Shown here piece after piece: positions 51,314 to 60,936 of a stretch of 64,000 bases of DNA. The stretch spans positions 112,579,235 through 112,643,234 of the forward strand of contig CM070874.1 in the NCBI GenBank assembly GCA_036365515.1, in the 5' to 3' direction. This DNA comes from Torymus aiolomorphi (taxonomy: Eukaryota; Arthropoda; Insecta; Hymenoptera; Torymidae). The notes beneath the pieces were generated by a model, which saw only the letters and a program-made list of their open reading frames with translations, did not search any database and was not told where the DNA came from. The first letter of the stretch is position 1. Each line of letters opens with the position of its first letter. The translations under genes and the position numbers were made by a program.

Positions 51314-52209
51314 GTTTCCTCCTCCTCCACCTCCTCGCGCATCCGCATCCTCGAGCACCAGAGCACACTGACACCACACCACACCGCTCTCCGTCCTTTC
51401 TTTCTCGCACACGACACCCCCGCAATACTTAGCAGCAGACACGCGCGGCCTTGAGACGGCGGCCGCATCCACTAGTCGCAGGCAGCCCGATTGCTATCAC
51501 TCACAGTCAGCACTACCCAAGTCGCGCGCGCGCGCGCTCGCCTTCGGCCCTTCGCACGAATCAATCGATCGATCGGTGCACTCGCTGCTGCTGCTGCTAC
51601 TGCTAGACACATCCCACACTGAGCATAGTCTATCTTATCCTACCCACACGCCCCTAACCAATAGACGCATAAGTACTCTGGCGCGGAAACGAACGAACCG
51701 AACGGCACTTTGCACGGCGGCAGCGGCGGCGACGGCAGCACTGACGTGGAAATCCCGCGGCGGACAGCAGATAAAAGCGGAACGCGCGCGCGCGTTGCTT
51801 ATCGTCGTCGTTACGCGAATAAGCGCGGAATTCCGACGACGCGGCGCCGCCGCATAGTTACCATGTTACCAAGAGCCAGCAGTGCAAGTGTGTGTAGCGT
51901 ATACATATATACCGGGAACTGCACAAGAGTGACGTGTGTACTGTGTTTGCTCTGTCTCTGACTCTCTGCCGCCAGTGGAGGTGGCAGCACCAGGCGGAGG
52001 GACGGAGCCCGCGTTTTATGTATATTTTCACTTAGCGCTTGATGATCCCTTTTTTGCATGAGGGAGAGGAGAGAAACGGATCCGCGCTTCGTTTGCGAAA
52101 GAATGCGGACCGTTGCGGCAATCGCGGCGAGGCGGTTTATTGGCTTGTTCCGGTTTGAACTGGAGCAAGAAGGAGAGAGAGGGAATGGGGGAGAGGGAGA
52201 GAGAAAGAA

Positions 52210-52260
<51 letters not shown>

Positions 52261-52450
52261 GCGACGACGGTTGGGAAAGACGGAGGGAGACGCATGATAG
52301 GACTTTTAAATACCATACGGACACCAGATGCGACAAATCGGAGTTTTCGGAGCCCGCGCGTTTGTGTGGCAAACTGGCGATACAAGGTAGCGCCACGGCG
52401 GATCGCGGATGGTGATTGGAGCGCTTCGAAAGCTGGATGATCAGCTGATG
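51314..52450. promoter_or_regulatory. SUCO promoter island with GA tract
   Basis: GC- and CpG-rich DNA directly upstream of the SUCO start codon: CGCGCGCGCGCG near 51,524, GCTGCTGCTG near 51,583, and (GA)n at about 52,171-52,257. The left side (inside SUCO intron 1) is C/A-rich and the right side (52,400-52,480) G/T-rich, the same pattern as the gene-free islands at 1-23 kb. No TATA box or initiator could be fixed. No divergent gene is recognised to the right. Confidence 0.55.
52171..52257. repeat. (GA)n microsatellite
   Basis: Impure GA followed by pure GA from about 52,216, inside the SUCO upstream island. Confidence 0.9.
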
Positions 52451-52559
52451 TCCATGGTGGGGGTGTATAGAGTAGCACGCAGGATATCTCGCCGCGGGCG
52501 AATTTGCGGATTATCGTATAAATTATTGTCTTTTGGTGTAATTTAAACACAATAAGATG

Positions 52560-53117
52560 TACATTGGTTTTAGTATGTTCTAAATGCAGATAATAATAAT
52601 AATAATAAATGAGATATATGCGATTGTCAATTTGGAAGTGATTTGGAATTTGAAAAGTATATTGATTTAGATAACTATTATACCTAACTATGAAATGTTA
52701 ATTTCATTTAGTAAGAAAAATTAGATGTATTTTTAGAACTCGGTGTGTGCACATCAAATCTTAATAGAATAATTATAGAAACCCATATAATTCTTTGTTC
52801 TTTTTATGTTCCTTTTTTCGTGTACGCCCCATTATTCGATATCTACACGTGCGCTATTAAAAAGTCTCAGATGAAAATCCACCTGAGATGTTTTAGTAGG
52901 GAAATTTTATAGTTCCGGCGTATTTTAATTTTTTGCTAGTGAGATTTATGATCTATCTAATTCACTTGTATTCTTATTATCTCAAGAACAGGTAATTTGA
53001 TATTGTAGCTGAGGTGTATTTTGAAAATTTGAAACCATAATACATCTCTACATATTGATAGAGAAACTGTTTTAAAAATATTTAATGAGCGTTATTATAT
53101 TTTTCTTTTATAACTAA

Positions 53118-53178
<61 letters not shown>

Positions 53179-53497
53179 GTAACAATAAAGACTAAAAAGT
53201 TGCTTTTATATCAATAGATTTCACCAATTTTATAGCAATAGCAGTAATAAAATTTTTTTTATAGCTCTAGACTTACTATGTTTATACGTTGCGATAGTAA
53301 ATACATTAATAATCATAACCATATTCATAACTTGCCTAATCGATCATTATCCACTGATGATTGTCGATAAATAATTCATATTTCGCGCTTTCGCAACATT
53401 TATGCTTTTTTGTGACAGTACTTGCGGCGTCATTTAGAGACCAGATCGTCAGAACTGTCAGAAGACAGAATTAAAGTGGTTTTATTTGCCTTGTTAA
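52560..53497. other. AT-rich spacer with an (AAT)n tract
   Basis: Low-complexity AT-rich DNA. A pure AAT trinucleotide repeat spans 53,118-53,178, and a shorter one lies near 52,590. Nothing else is recognised. Confidence 0.7.
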
Positions 53498-54196
53498 GGG
53501 TGCGCTCCCATGCGTTACAGAAAAACTTACGGAATAGTAAAATCGTAATGGTGGTGATGCGAAATTTAAAACGTGTTAACTACATGATTAAATAATATGC
53601 AGTAAATGTGGGTCTAATTAGTTATATTATCATATTAATAAATAAAAACAATAATAGTCTTAATAACAATAAAATAATTAATTCCATAAAAGTTACTCGT
53701 AATTAATTAATAACATTACATATTTACAATTTTTTAATATTCACTAGAGTTCGACACGCGCGCTTCGCGCGCTGATTTTTTTTTAAGTTACGAAAGAAGC
53801 TGCATAATTGATGAACGGTTTCTTTTTTATTTACAAGAGAAATGTTATTATTCAATTCATTATTTAAGGTTGTATGGGATATATGTAAAAAATAATGTCA
53901 GATCAATAAAGTTTCGTCAGTATAAGGTCAATAATATCATTATAAACGTCTCTGCCAAATTTGAATATGATTTGCGTGCTAGTTTTCGAGATATTGTAGT
54001 TTAAAATTAACGTGGGTTCTTATGGAGATTCTCTGAATGTGGCTAGACTCGTCGTAGTTATTGAAAAAATTAAGTTGAAAAAATAGTGTTTAGTTCTTGT
54101 AAATTTGTGTATACGTAAAAGAAAACCTTTATAATCGATTGCAATTGAAATGAATTGCTTTTGCGAGCTAGTATTAAGGCGATGCGAGGCCCCACA

Positions 54197-54363
54197 GTTA
54201 CCGACGATTGCAGGGATCCGTTTTTCTCATTCAATTTTGAATTTTGACAAAAAATCTCTCTGACACGTTATAGATTTGATAGTCAACTATAACGTACCAG
54301 AGCGATATTTTCTTAAAATTCAAAATTGAATGAGAAAAACGGGTCCCTGCAATCGTCGGTAAC
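54197..54363. mobile_element. Hairpin MITE, about 167 bp
   Basis: The arms GTTACCGACGATTGCAGGGA and TCCCTGCAATCGTCGGTAAC are inverse and continue through CCGTTTTTCTCATTCAATTT to a loop near 54,281. Similarity continues weakly outward (GCCCCAC versus GGCTGGC). No target duplication is clear. Confidence 0.75.
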
Positions 54364-54380
54364 GGCTGGCACTCACAGGG

Positions 54381-54740
54381 GATGTACCGACGTTATTTTT
54401 CAAACGAGCACATCTCTCGAAAATACCAATAGAATCATCCAAAAAAAATTGTGGGTTTACTATTTACATATACGGAGCGCTTGACAAACGTGTTTTTCCA
54501 AAAAAATGATGAGAATTTATTTAGTTAAATAAAAACCGTACTGTCGGTAAGTATAGGAATCTGCATTTGACCTACTTTTCAAACGAGCATAACTAATGAA
54601 AATACTAATAAAATCACTCAAAAAAATTCCTGAATATAGTGTTTACGTGTACGGAGCGCTTGACAGCTGTCTTTTTCCAAATAAACGTTTGAATTTTGAT
54701 TTAAAAAATATTGAAATTAGGGTTTCACATCATCTTAAAG
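54381..54740. repeat. Two-unit tandem repeat, period about 179 bp
   Basis: Both units carry TTTTCAAACGAGCA, then AATAGAATCA or AATAAAATCA, then TACGGAGCGCTTGACA and TTTTTCCAAA, offset by about 179 bp (CAAACGAGCA at 54,401 and 54,580). A GTAAGTATAGG motif lies at the junction (54,547). It looks like a satellite-like remnant or part of a larger repeat. Confidence 0.7.
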
Positions 54741-55519
54741 TTATAGCATAAAAACTGTGTAATAAGGCGTACAGTCATACTAAAAAGTGAAAGAAATGAG
54801 CAATACAATGTTCTAAAACCGATGTAAAGTTTTCTTCATAGTTCTAAAAAACATTTTACATATTTGTTTACTCTTAGTACTGTGGAATATTAGTGTTTTC
54901 GACAAATTATATGACCAAAATATTTGTCTTAAATTTTTAAGTGAGACCTTACGGCCAATAAAACCTTAATGCACTTATTTTGAATTCATTTAAACATTAT
55001 GATGTTTTTCATCAAGCTATGTTATAGTTTTATTGACTAAAAAATGTATGTATGAAGAAGTATTTGTTATTTTAATATATGATTTGTCTTTATCTTTTGA
55101 ATTTAGTTCTAGTGATTCATTCCATTCCATAGTTTCCTGCTTTAACAAATTTAAAAGTTCATTCAATTCTATAGTATCAGAATGTCACTACAATAATAAA
55201 GATTAATCAGGTTCAATTTCATTTAAATAATAAGCTTTTTTCATGTTGTGATTTTGTTCAATAAGTAAAATTGCCACTAAGATAGATAAACAATAACATA
55301 ATTATGAAAATATCTGTTTTCTGTGTTTAATAATGTTAAACATATTATTCATTACTTGATCATTACTTTTTACCTTGCCTTTTTATTTCACTTTGCCTTT
55401 TTATATAAAAAGGCAAAGTGAAAGTATAAAATTCAAGATGAATATTTTTATATTGAGAAAACCATGTTTTTAATTTTAACTAAATAAAAAGATCCTTACA
55501 CTAATCCGACCATCATCAC
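54741..55519. other. AT-rich spacer with a small hairpin
   Basis: The only structure is a hairpin TTTCACTTTGCCTTTTTAT/ATAAAAAGGCAAAGTGAAA at about 55,385-55,423. Its short, nearly loopless stem could be a tiny palindromic insertion. No gene signal. Confidence 0.5.
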
Positions 55520-56315
55520 TAATAAAAAACCGCTCCCAATATACATTGGCACTTAGCTTCCTCAAACTAATGTATTTATTCCTCTTTTTAATTTTTTATA
55601 TGACAATAATTAATTGTATTATACAAAAGTTTCTCTATCTATCAAATATTGTCTGAAAAACGCTATTCGAAAATATTTTTAAAAAATTTTCAACCTCAAA
55701 TATATTTGGTCGTGACAGTTCGATTTTTTGCGCAATGAACAGTTTGAAGATATCAAAAATCTATATCCTCTATACCAAATTTCAGGACGATTAATTGGTT
55801 TTTATTCTTGTCATCGTGTGTCAGTGAAAACGCATTTTTTATTTTAAATAATTTTTTTCTCAAAAACAAATGAAGATAGTCTCTTGAAATTTATACCAAA
55901 TATTATCTTCAATAAGCGTAATAAGTAAATAAAATTTTGAGTCGATAATCAAATATTTTTTGAAAAATTAATTTATGAATTATAAGAACATTTTCCATGA
56001 CATACTAAAGATAATTTGAAAATTAAAAACAGGAAACGTAGGTAGTTTAAAGATTTTTTGGTTATAAAAAAAAGAAAATCGATAAAAAATTAAAACCGAG
56101 TATTTTTTCGGGACCAAGAGAATAAATAAGCTTTGTCCAACGAAAATAGGTGCAATGGTTTTCGAGACACACACACACACAATTTTCTCAAAATTGACAA
56201 ATTTCAACATTATCGCCTTAAACTATCTTTTTGAACATTTTTTTCTCGAAAATTTTTGTCACCGACAAAATTTGTCAATTTTTGTTACAAAGCTTCCTCT
56301 AAGGGGAATCAAAAT
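55520..56315. repeat. Dispersed repeat, copy 2, with internal (CA)n
   Basis: It starts AAAAAACCGCTCCCAATATA then TTAGCTTCCTCAAACTAA, and ends TTACAAAGCTTCCTCTAAGGGG. It carries ACACACACACACAC at about 56,167. Order and ends match the repeat at 21,410-22,585, but this copy is about 380 bp shorter. No coding content. Confidence 0.65.
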
Positions 56316-56642
56316 AGATATAAATTTACATTTCTACTAACAAACAATAAAAAAAAATAATATAAACATAACTCTATTTATCTATAAAAGTCCCTCTAAA
56401 ACCATTAAAAAAAAAAACATTCCCTATATAAAAAATATGTATGTACAAATATAACGTAGAAAATTAATTCAAAATTTACCAATATTACTTTTTTGATCAA
56501 GTAATGAATAAATATTTTTTTTTAAATAAAAATTTTTCATCGATTTATCAATTATCAATTTCTATCAATTAATATATATCATATTTTCCCGCTTACAACA
56601 GATGCGCTATCTGGCTATCTCTATACCATTCCACCATAACTC

Positions 56643-57075
56643 TAAGGGTGTCTCTATAACTTTGCGCGTGTTATGCCCTCCCGTGTATAAGGTATACCTA
56701 TATATAGTGCTCTCCTATAAGGTATATCTATATATAGCGCTCTCCTATATATAGTATACCTTAGGGAGTATCTACATGGGGGCGCATCATGGGGCGCGTC
56801 GAGATGCGCGTCGAGATGCGCGTCGAGATCCGCGTCCAAACTGTGCGTTCCAAGCGTGTTCCAATCCATTTCAAATCATGGATATAGGGTCAGTGTCGAT
56901 GTAATTAGAAAAGTGAAACGATGTGAAACGGATTGGAACACACAGTTTGGACGCGCAACTCGACGCGCATCTCGACGCGCGCCATGACGCGCCCCTAGTG
57001 TAGATACTCCCTTATACACGGCGAGCGCACACACGCGCGCTGCAGGCTGCACGGTTGTAGAGACTCCCTAAGTCA
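56643..57075. mobile_element. Outer element with TAAGGG ends, hosting an inner MITE
   Basis: The left end TAAGGGTGTCTCTATAAC and right end GTTGTAGAGACTCCCTA are inverse, and further in CGTGTATAAGG pairs with CCTTATACACG. The middle is occupied by the separate inverted-repeat element at 56,764-57,011. Before it come repeats of CTCCTATAAGGTATA and CTATATATAG (56,680-56,760). Confidence 0.6.
56764..57011. mobile_element. CpG-rich inverted-repeat MITE with TTA flanks
   Basis: The ends GGGAGTATCTAC and GTAGATACTCCC are inverse. The arms carry repeated CGTCGAGATGCG units and CCAAACTGTG with their inverses, and the element is bounded by TTA on both sides. The triple CGCGTCGAGATG repetition in the left arm pairs with CATCTCGACGCG in the right arm. 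Confidence 0.7.
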
Positions 57076-57355
57076 CTATAGGGCATTTGCGCATGCGCCA
57101 AAAGTTCGAGATTTCGAGATATTCGAGATATTCGAGAAAAAATCAACATGGCGTCGCAACATGGCGTCGCAACATGGCGTCGACCATGCCAAGGATGCAT
57201 TTTTAATATAGGGACTTTGTGCACAATCTAATTGATATTTATCTTCTTTTTCTTATTAAAAACATTGTTCATCAACAATAAACAATGTTGTTTAACAGTA
57301 TGTACATGGTAATAATTCATAATGAGCGGGCCCATTCCGTACGAAAATTTCAACA

Positions 57356-57595
57356 CCCTATTCCCATGGAGTACTTTTTTTTTAGCGGAATGGTTTTCTA
57401 ACCTCACTTTCGGTTAAAACTTATCACAATTTGTTGATATAATACTAAAATTGCATTGGAATAAATTAAAAAACAACAATTTAATAAATACTGAACAAAA
57501 TAAAATTATGTTTCCTACAAATTTTGATAAGTTTTAACCGAAAGTGAGGTTAGAAAACCATTCCGCTAAAAAAAAAGTACTCCATGGGAATAGGG
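57356..57595. mobile_element. Foldback MITE, 240 bp
   Basis: The ends CCCTATTCCCATGGAGTACT and AGTACTCCATGGGAATAGGG are inverse. The arms continue for about 80 bp (TTTTTTTTAGCGGAATGG, then CTAACCTCACTTTCGGTTAA) with near-perfect identity. Young by arm identity. No coding frame. Confidence 0.8.
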
Positions 57596-57702
57596 CTTTG
57601 TAAAAACGCAACGGAAATCCACGAGCCATTATTCGAATTACAAGTTCACTCCGATTTTATCGTTCCGTTTAATTTTACGGAACGCATGGGATCGCACCCT
57701 AA

Positions 57703-58020
57703 GAGTGCTCTCTACCTAAACCTAAAGTAAAGGATTACTTTTAAAGAAGTTTCATGAATTTAAATGAATAAATGAACTTGTATTTTGTAGAAAAAATTCA
57801 AACGTTCAGTGGACATTTCTGAAAATGACTCCAAATTTTTCTCTACAAAATACAGATTTATTAATGGAATTTAATTTCGGAAAACTCTTGTAATCGTGTC
57901 TTTAATACTAATTACACGTAGGAAAACTTTATTTTTACGTTAATATTGCCCCAAATTTTTTTAATTAACAAAAAACACTTTTGACAGTAGGTAGCGTTCC
58001 AATCGGGGTAGAGAGCACTC
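57703..58020. mobile_element. TTAA-type MITE, copy A
   Basis: The ends are GAGTGCTCTCTACC and GGGTAGAGAGCACTC. TTAA follows on the right (58,021-24); on the left only TAA remains. The interior is the inverse of copy B at 58,102-58,531 (shared blocks TTGGGGCAATATTAACG, AAAGACACGATTACAAGAG and CATTTCTGAAAATGACTCC), but A lacks roughly 110 bp near one end. A TTAA target is the hallmark of piggyBac-group elements (family knowledge). There is no transposase. Confidence 0.75.
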
Positions 58021-58101
58021 TTAAGACCAGCTTCAGCGCCCCTCGCGGCCAAAATTAGAACTGCTTATTGAAGGATAAACACAGCTAGATTATTTAATTA
58101 A

Positions 58102-58531
58102 GAGTGCTCTTTACCCCGATTGGAACGCCACCTACTGTCAAAAGTATTTTTTGTTAATTAAAAAAATTTGGGGCAATATTAACGTAAAAATAAAGTTTTC
58201 CCACGTGTAATTAGTATTAAAGACACGATTACAAGAGTTTTCCCTAATTAAATTCCATTAATAAATCTGTATTTTGTAGAGAAAAATTTGGAGTCATTTT
58301 CAGAAATGTCCACTGAACGTTTGAATTTTCTCTACAAAATACAAGTTCATTTATTCATTTAAATTCATGAAACTTGTTTAAAAGTAATCCTTATTAACTT
58401 TTACACGTGGGAAAACTGAGTTATGATTCATTTAAAATTTGTAAGTACACTTAAATTAATGGAAATACGTAAATGAAGTCATGGGGGCGCTGCGATCTAT
58501 TCCGGAGTTGGGGTTTAGGTAGAGAGCACTC
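58102..58531. mobile_element. TTAA-type MITE, copy B, inserted in the foldback element
   Basis: The ends GAGTGCTCTTTACCCC and TAGGTAGAGAGCACTC are flanked by TTAA on both sides (58,098-58,101 and 58,532-58,535). Removing B with one TTAA restores ATTATTTAATTAAAAAATAA, which is exactly what the uninterrupted right arm of the host reads in inverse (about 59,375-59,394). This demonstrates a precise insertion with TTAA duplication. Confidence 0.85.
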
Positions 58532-58558
58532 TTAAAAAATAAAATAAGTAGTGATCCG

Positions 58559-58750
58559 ATGAACGTCTTAAAATCATTTATTGATTTGTCTGATATTATC
58601 AGATATATTGGCAATGGAACAAGACCTTATGTGGAAGGCGAAAGAGTTTATAAGGCTAATCATATAATATTTTGTGGGTTAGCCAAAGAAAGTAATGATT
58701 GCTCAGCAGAGATAATAGCACTGTGCCTAAAAACGTCGGGTTTACAAGAA
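58559..58750 (+). pseudogene. Inverted duplicate of the SWIM gene start
   Basis: The first about 64 codons (MNVLKSFIDLSDIIRYIGNG...) repeat the minus-strand start at 59,354 with only a few substitutions (T/I, E/K and E/D). They lose the match after GLQE, where the frame reads into the opposite strand of the central part. It is the second arm of the foldback and not an independent gene. Confidence 0.65.
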
Positions 58751-59354
58751 CATTTCACTTTGAGGAATTTGGAATCTGTTTTCTTCAAGTGGCAAAAATG
58801 CTTCAATTCTACAGCTTCATACATTTTTGAAGCTGAAGCTGTCTGTTTTAGCTTACCCCACTGTTTTAAATCCGTGCAAGATGAATCTTGAATAATACAT
58901 GATGGAGTTCTTAAAAGAATTAACACATTTTATAAGTAAATGCTTTAAATAATGCTTTAAGTAAATGCTTTATTTTTTTACTCATCATTAAGAAAATAAA
59001 CAAAACAATAATTTTGAACTGACTTGTGAAGGTGAATTAAAACTATACAACAGAGTGTTTGCATTTTCCCAAAATACCAGCTTTACAAGAGCACACACAA
59101 TGAATGATATTTTCATCAGCACATACATTTGAAGAGATCTTTACTCTTATTTCATGAGGAGATTCTTGTAAACCCGACGTTTTTAGGCACAATGCTATTA
59201 TATCTGCTGAACAATCATTACTTTCTTTGGCTAACCCACAAAATATTATATGATTAGCCTTATAAACTCTTTCGCCTTTCACATAAGGCCTTATTCCATT
59301 GCCAATATATCTGATAATATCAGACAAATCAATAAATGATTTTAAGACGTTCAT
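58751..59354 (-). pseudogene. Broken SWIM zinc-finger gene inside the foldback element
   Basis: From the ATG at 59,354 the minus strand encodes about 103 residues ending in a SWIM-type motif, CVCSCKAGILGKCKH (Cys-x-Cys...Cys-x-His). A stop follows at 59,043. About 130 bp further on, the same strand resumes a related reading (SSCTDLKQWGKLKQ...AVELKHFCHLKK, about 58,893-58,760), which fits the segment that follows SWIM in insect proteins pairing SWIM with nuclease-like domains. An intron or a deletion may separate the two parts. The frame then runs into the inverted duplicate of its own beginning, so the gene is truncated. SWIM domains bind DNA or protein; no function is likely here. Confidence 0.6.
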
Positions 59355-59666
59355 CGGATCACTACTTATTTTATTTTTTAATTAAATAATCTTTGGTTCG
59401 TATACCGCTCATGCTAATCAGCTGTGTTTATCCTTCAATAAGCAGTTCGAATTTTGGCCGCGAGGGGCGCTGACGCTGGTCTTAACAAGGCGAATAATCG
59501 TCCATCACCTATACATGTGAACTCACACAGTACTGTCTATTATATTATACGTGTCAATATGCCGGCTTTGTATTCTGCATCCTTTTCCTGAGCTTCCGAA
59601 ATTTTATAGTAGAACGCTTTTAACCTGTATATATTCTTCCGAAAACTGTGATTTGCAACCGATAAA

Positions 59667-60350
59667 ATGAACTTCCTTTATCGATTGCCGTTTTACATCC
59701 TAGAAGTTCCTAATCTCAAGTTAAAAAGACCATCATGGTTTGTAAAGCCCAGTGCAATGGTAGTATTTTCTATGGTGCTTCTCTCTTATTTTTTAATGAC
59801 AGGAGGTAAATTTCATTACTGTCGTTATTTTTATTCTATTTTTAAGTTTTTTTGAATTTATAATAAAACTGATTTTAGGTATTATTTACGATGTTATTTT
59901 GGAACCACCTAGTGTTGGCTCAACTACTGATGAACATGGTCACAGTAGACCAGTGAGTTAATTTGAGATAATTTATTGTTAAAAATTTAATATTTAAACA
60001 TCAATATTTAAAGCAAACAAATATTGTTTTTATTTATCAACAGGTTGCATTCATGCCTTATCGAGTAAATGGTCAGTATATTATGGAAGGATTAGCATCA
60101 AGTTTTCTATTTACATTAGGAGGTTTAGGTTTTATCATTCTTGATCAAACGCACAGTCCATCTATGCCCAAATTAACAAGGATATTGTTAATGAGTGTAG
60201 GCTTCATAAGTATTCTGGTTTCTTTTGCAACATGCTGGATTTTTATGCGTATGAAGCTACCGTAAGTATACAACTTACCATTTTTATACATGTATACAAA
60301 TGATTAATATCACGTGTACAATTATTTTCAGTGGATACCTGCAATCTTAA
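59667..60350 (+). CDS. OSTC: OSTC, oligosaccharyltransferase complex subunit, 149 aa
   Basis: Exons 59667-59805, 59879-59952, 60044-60261 and 60332-60350 sum to 450 nt (149 aa plus stop, the usual length), all GT-AG. The protein starts [20 protein letters not shown] and shows helices at about 31-50, 83-103 and 117-137. Conserved stretches include [14 protein letters not shown] and [18 protein letters not shown]. It is an ER membrane subunit of the STT3A-type complex (metazoan OSTC, related to yeast Ost3/Ost6), which couples N-glycosylation to the translocon. A transposon ends 182 bp upstream of the ATG, so the promoter must be short or overlap it. The gene converges on the CIB gene. Confidence 0.96.
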
Positions 60351-60420
60351 AATCTCAAATACCAATGAAAGCATTAAAAAGTTTTCTGTTGATTTAAAAA
60401 AAAAAAAAATATGTATTTAT

Positions 60421-60426
60421 AATAAA
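60421..60426 (+). promoter_or_regulatory. Poly(A) signal candidate of OSTC
   Basis: AATAAA, 71 bp after the OSTC stop codon. Confidence 0.55.
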
Positions 60427-60807
60427 AATACCACAATGACCTTATTTGAAATTATTAATCTTATATTTTAATATAAAAGTGATTATAAAAATCTGTACTT
60501 ATTTTGATAAATATTTGAATCAATACAACAGATTAATGTATCTGATATTTTTTATATTTTAATCAATATCAATTTACAATAATACATAAAATGTAGTATA
60601 AATACATTAAAAACAAAGGTATAAATAATTTTATAAACATAGAAAAACACATTTTGTCTACTAAAACTTTTAGCTTAAACAACAAAATTTGCAGTTAGCT
60701 TCAGTATGAAGAAATCTGCAATTTTAGAATACATTACAATATCTCTTAAATGTATTGGTAAACATTTCCACACTAAAAATGTGTCATATAATACTTAAAA
60801 AAATCGA

Positions 60808-60813
60808 TTTATT
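60808..60813 (-). promoter_or_regulatory. Poly(A) signal candidate of the CIB gene
   Basis: This reads AATAAA on the minus strand, about 125 bp past the CIB stop codon. Confidence 0.45.
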
Positions 60814-60936
60814 GGTCAATTTAAGTCATTGAATTATCAATTGTTCTTCAATGAATTGTTTTTAATCTATAGTTATCTTATTCAGTCTTTTAAATTACCT
60901 AGAAATTGTTTGTGCTATATAATCATCTGCACAGTT

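Larger units (their letters stand above)
53498..57699. mobile_element. Possible 4.2-kb composite bounded by inverted GGGTGCG ends
   Basis: The left end GGGTGCGCTCCCATGCGTT (53,498) is the inverse of the right end AACGCATGGGATCGCACCC (ending 57,699), and the similarity continues inward for roughly 50 bp. TTAA lies directly left (53,494-53,497). On the right TAA remains, next to another TTAA-type element. No transposase is seen in between, only other repeats. It could be one composite element or two unrelated copies of one repeat in opposite orientation. Confidence 0.4.
58025..59481. mobile_element. TTAA-flanked foldback element carrying a SWIM gene fragment
   Basis: The ends GACCAGCTTCAGCGCCCCTC and GAGGGGCGCTGACGCTGGTC are inverse, with TTAA on both sides (58,021-24 and 59,482-85). 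After the outer arms come two inverted copies of about 200 bp of coding-like sequence (58,551-58,750 and its inverse 59,166-59,362) around a central unique part. Copy B is inserted in the left arm. The right end lies 182 bp upstream of the OSTC start codon. Confidence 0.75.

Noticed and set aside
51104..51472. 122-codon minus-strand frame starting upstream of the SUCO ATG
   Set aside because: It needs a non-ATG start and reads through the exon 1 donor. The ATG at 51,313 gives a proper signal peptide and correct splicing.
53118..53178. Repeat array that could be mistaken for a CRISPR-like or satellite locus
   Set aside because: It is a pure AAT trinucleotide microsatellite without spacers.
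58660..58926. 88-codon minus-strand frame as an independent gene
   Set aside because: Its first half is the second coding block of the broken SWIM gene and its second half is antisense to the inverted duplicate, so it is a chimera created by the foldback.
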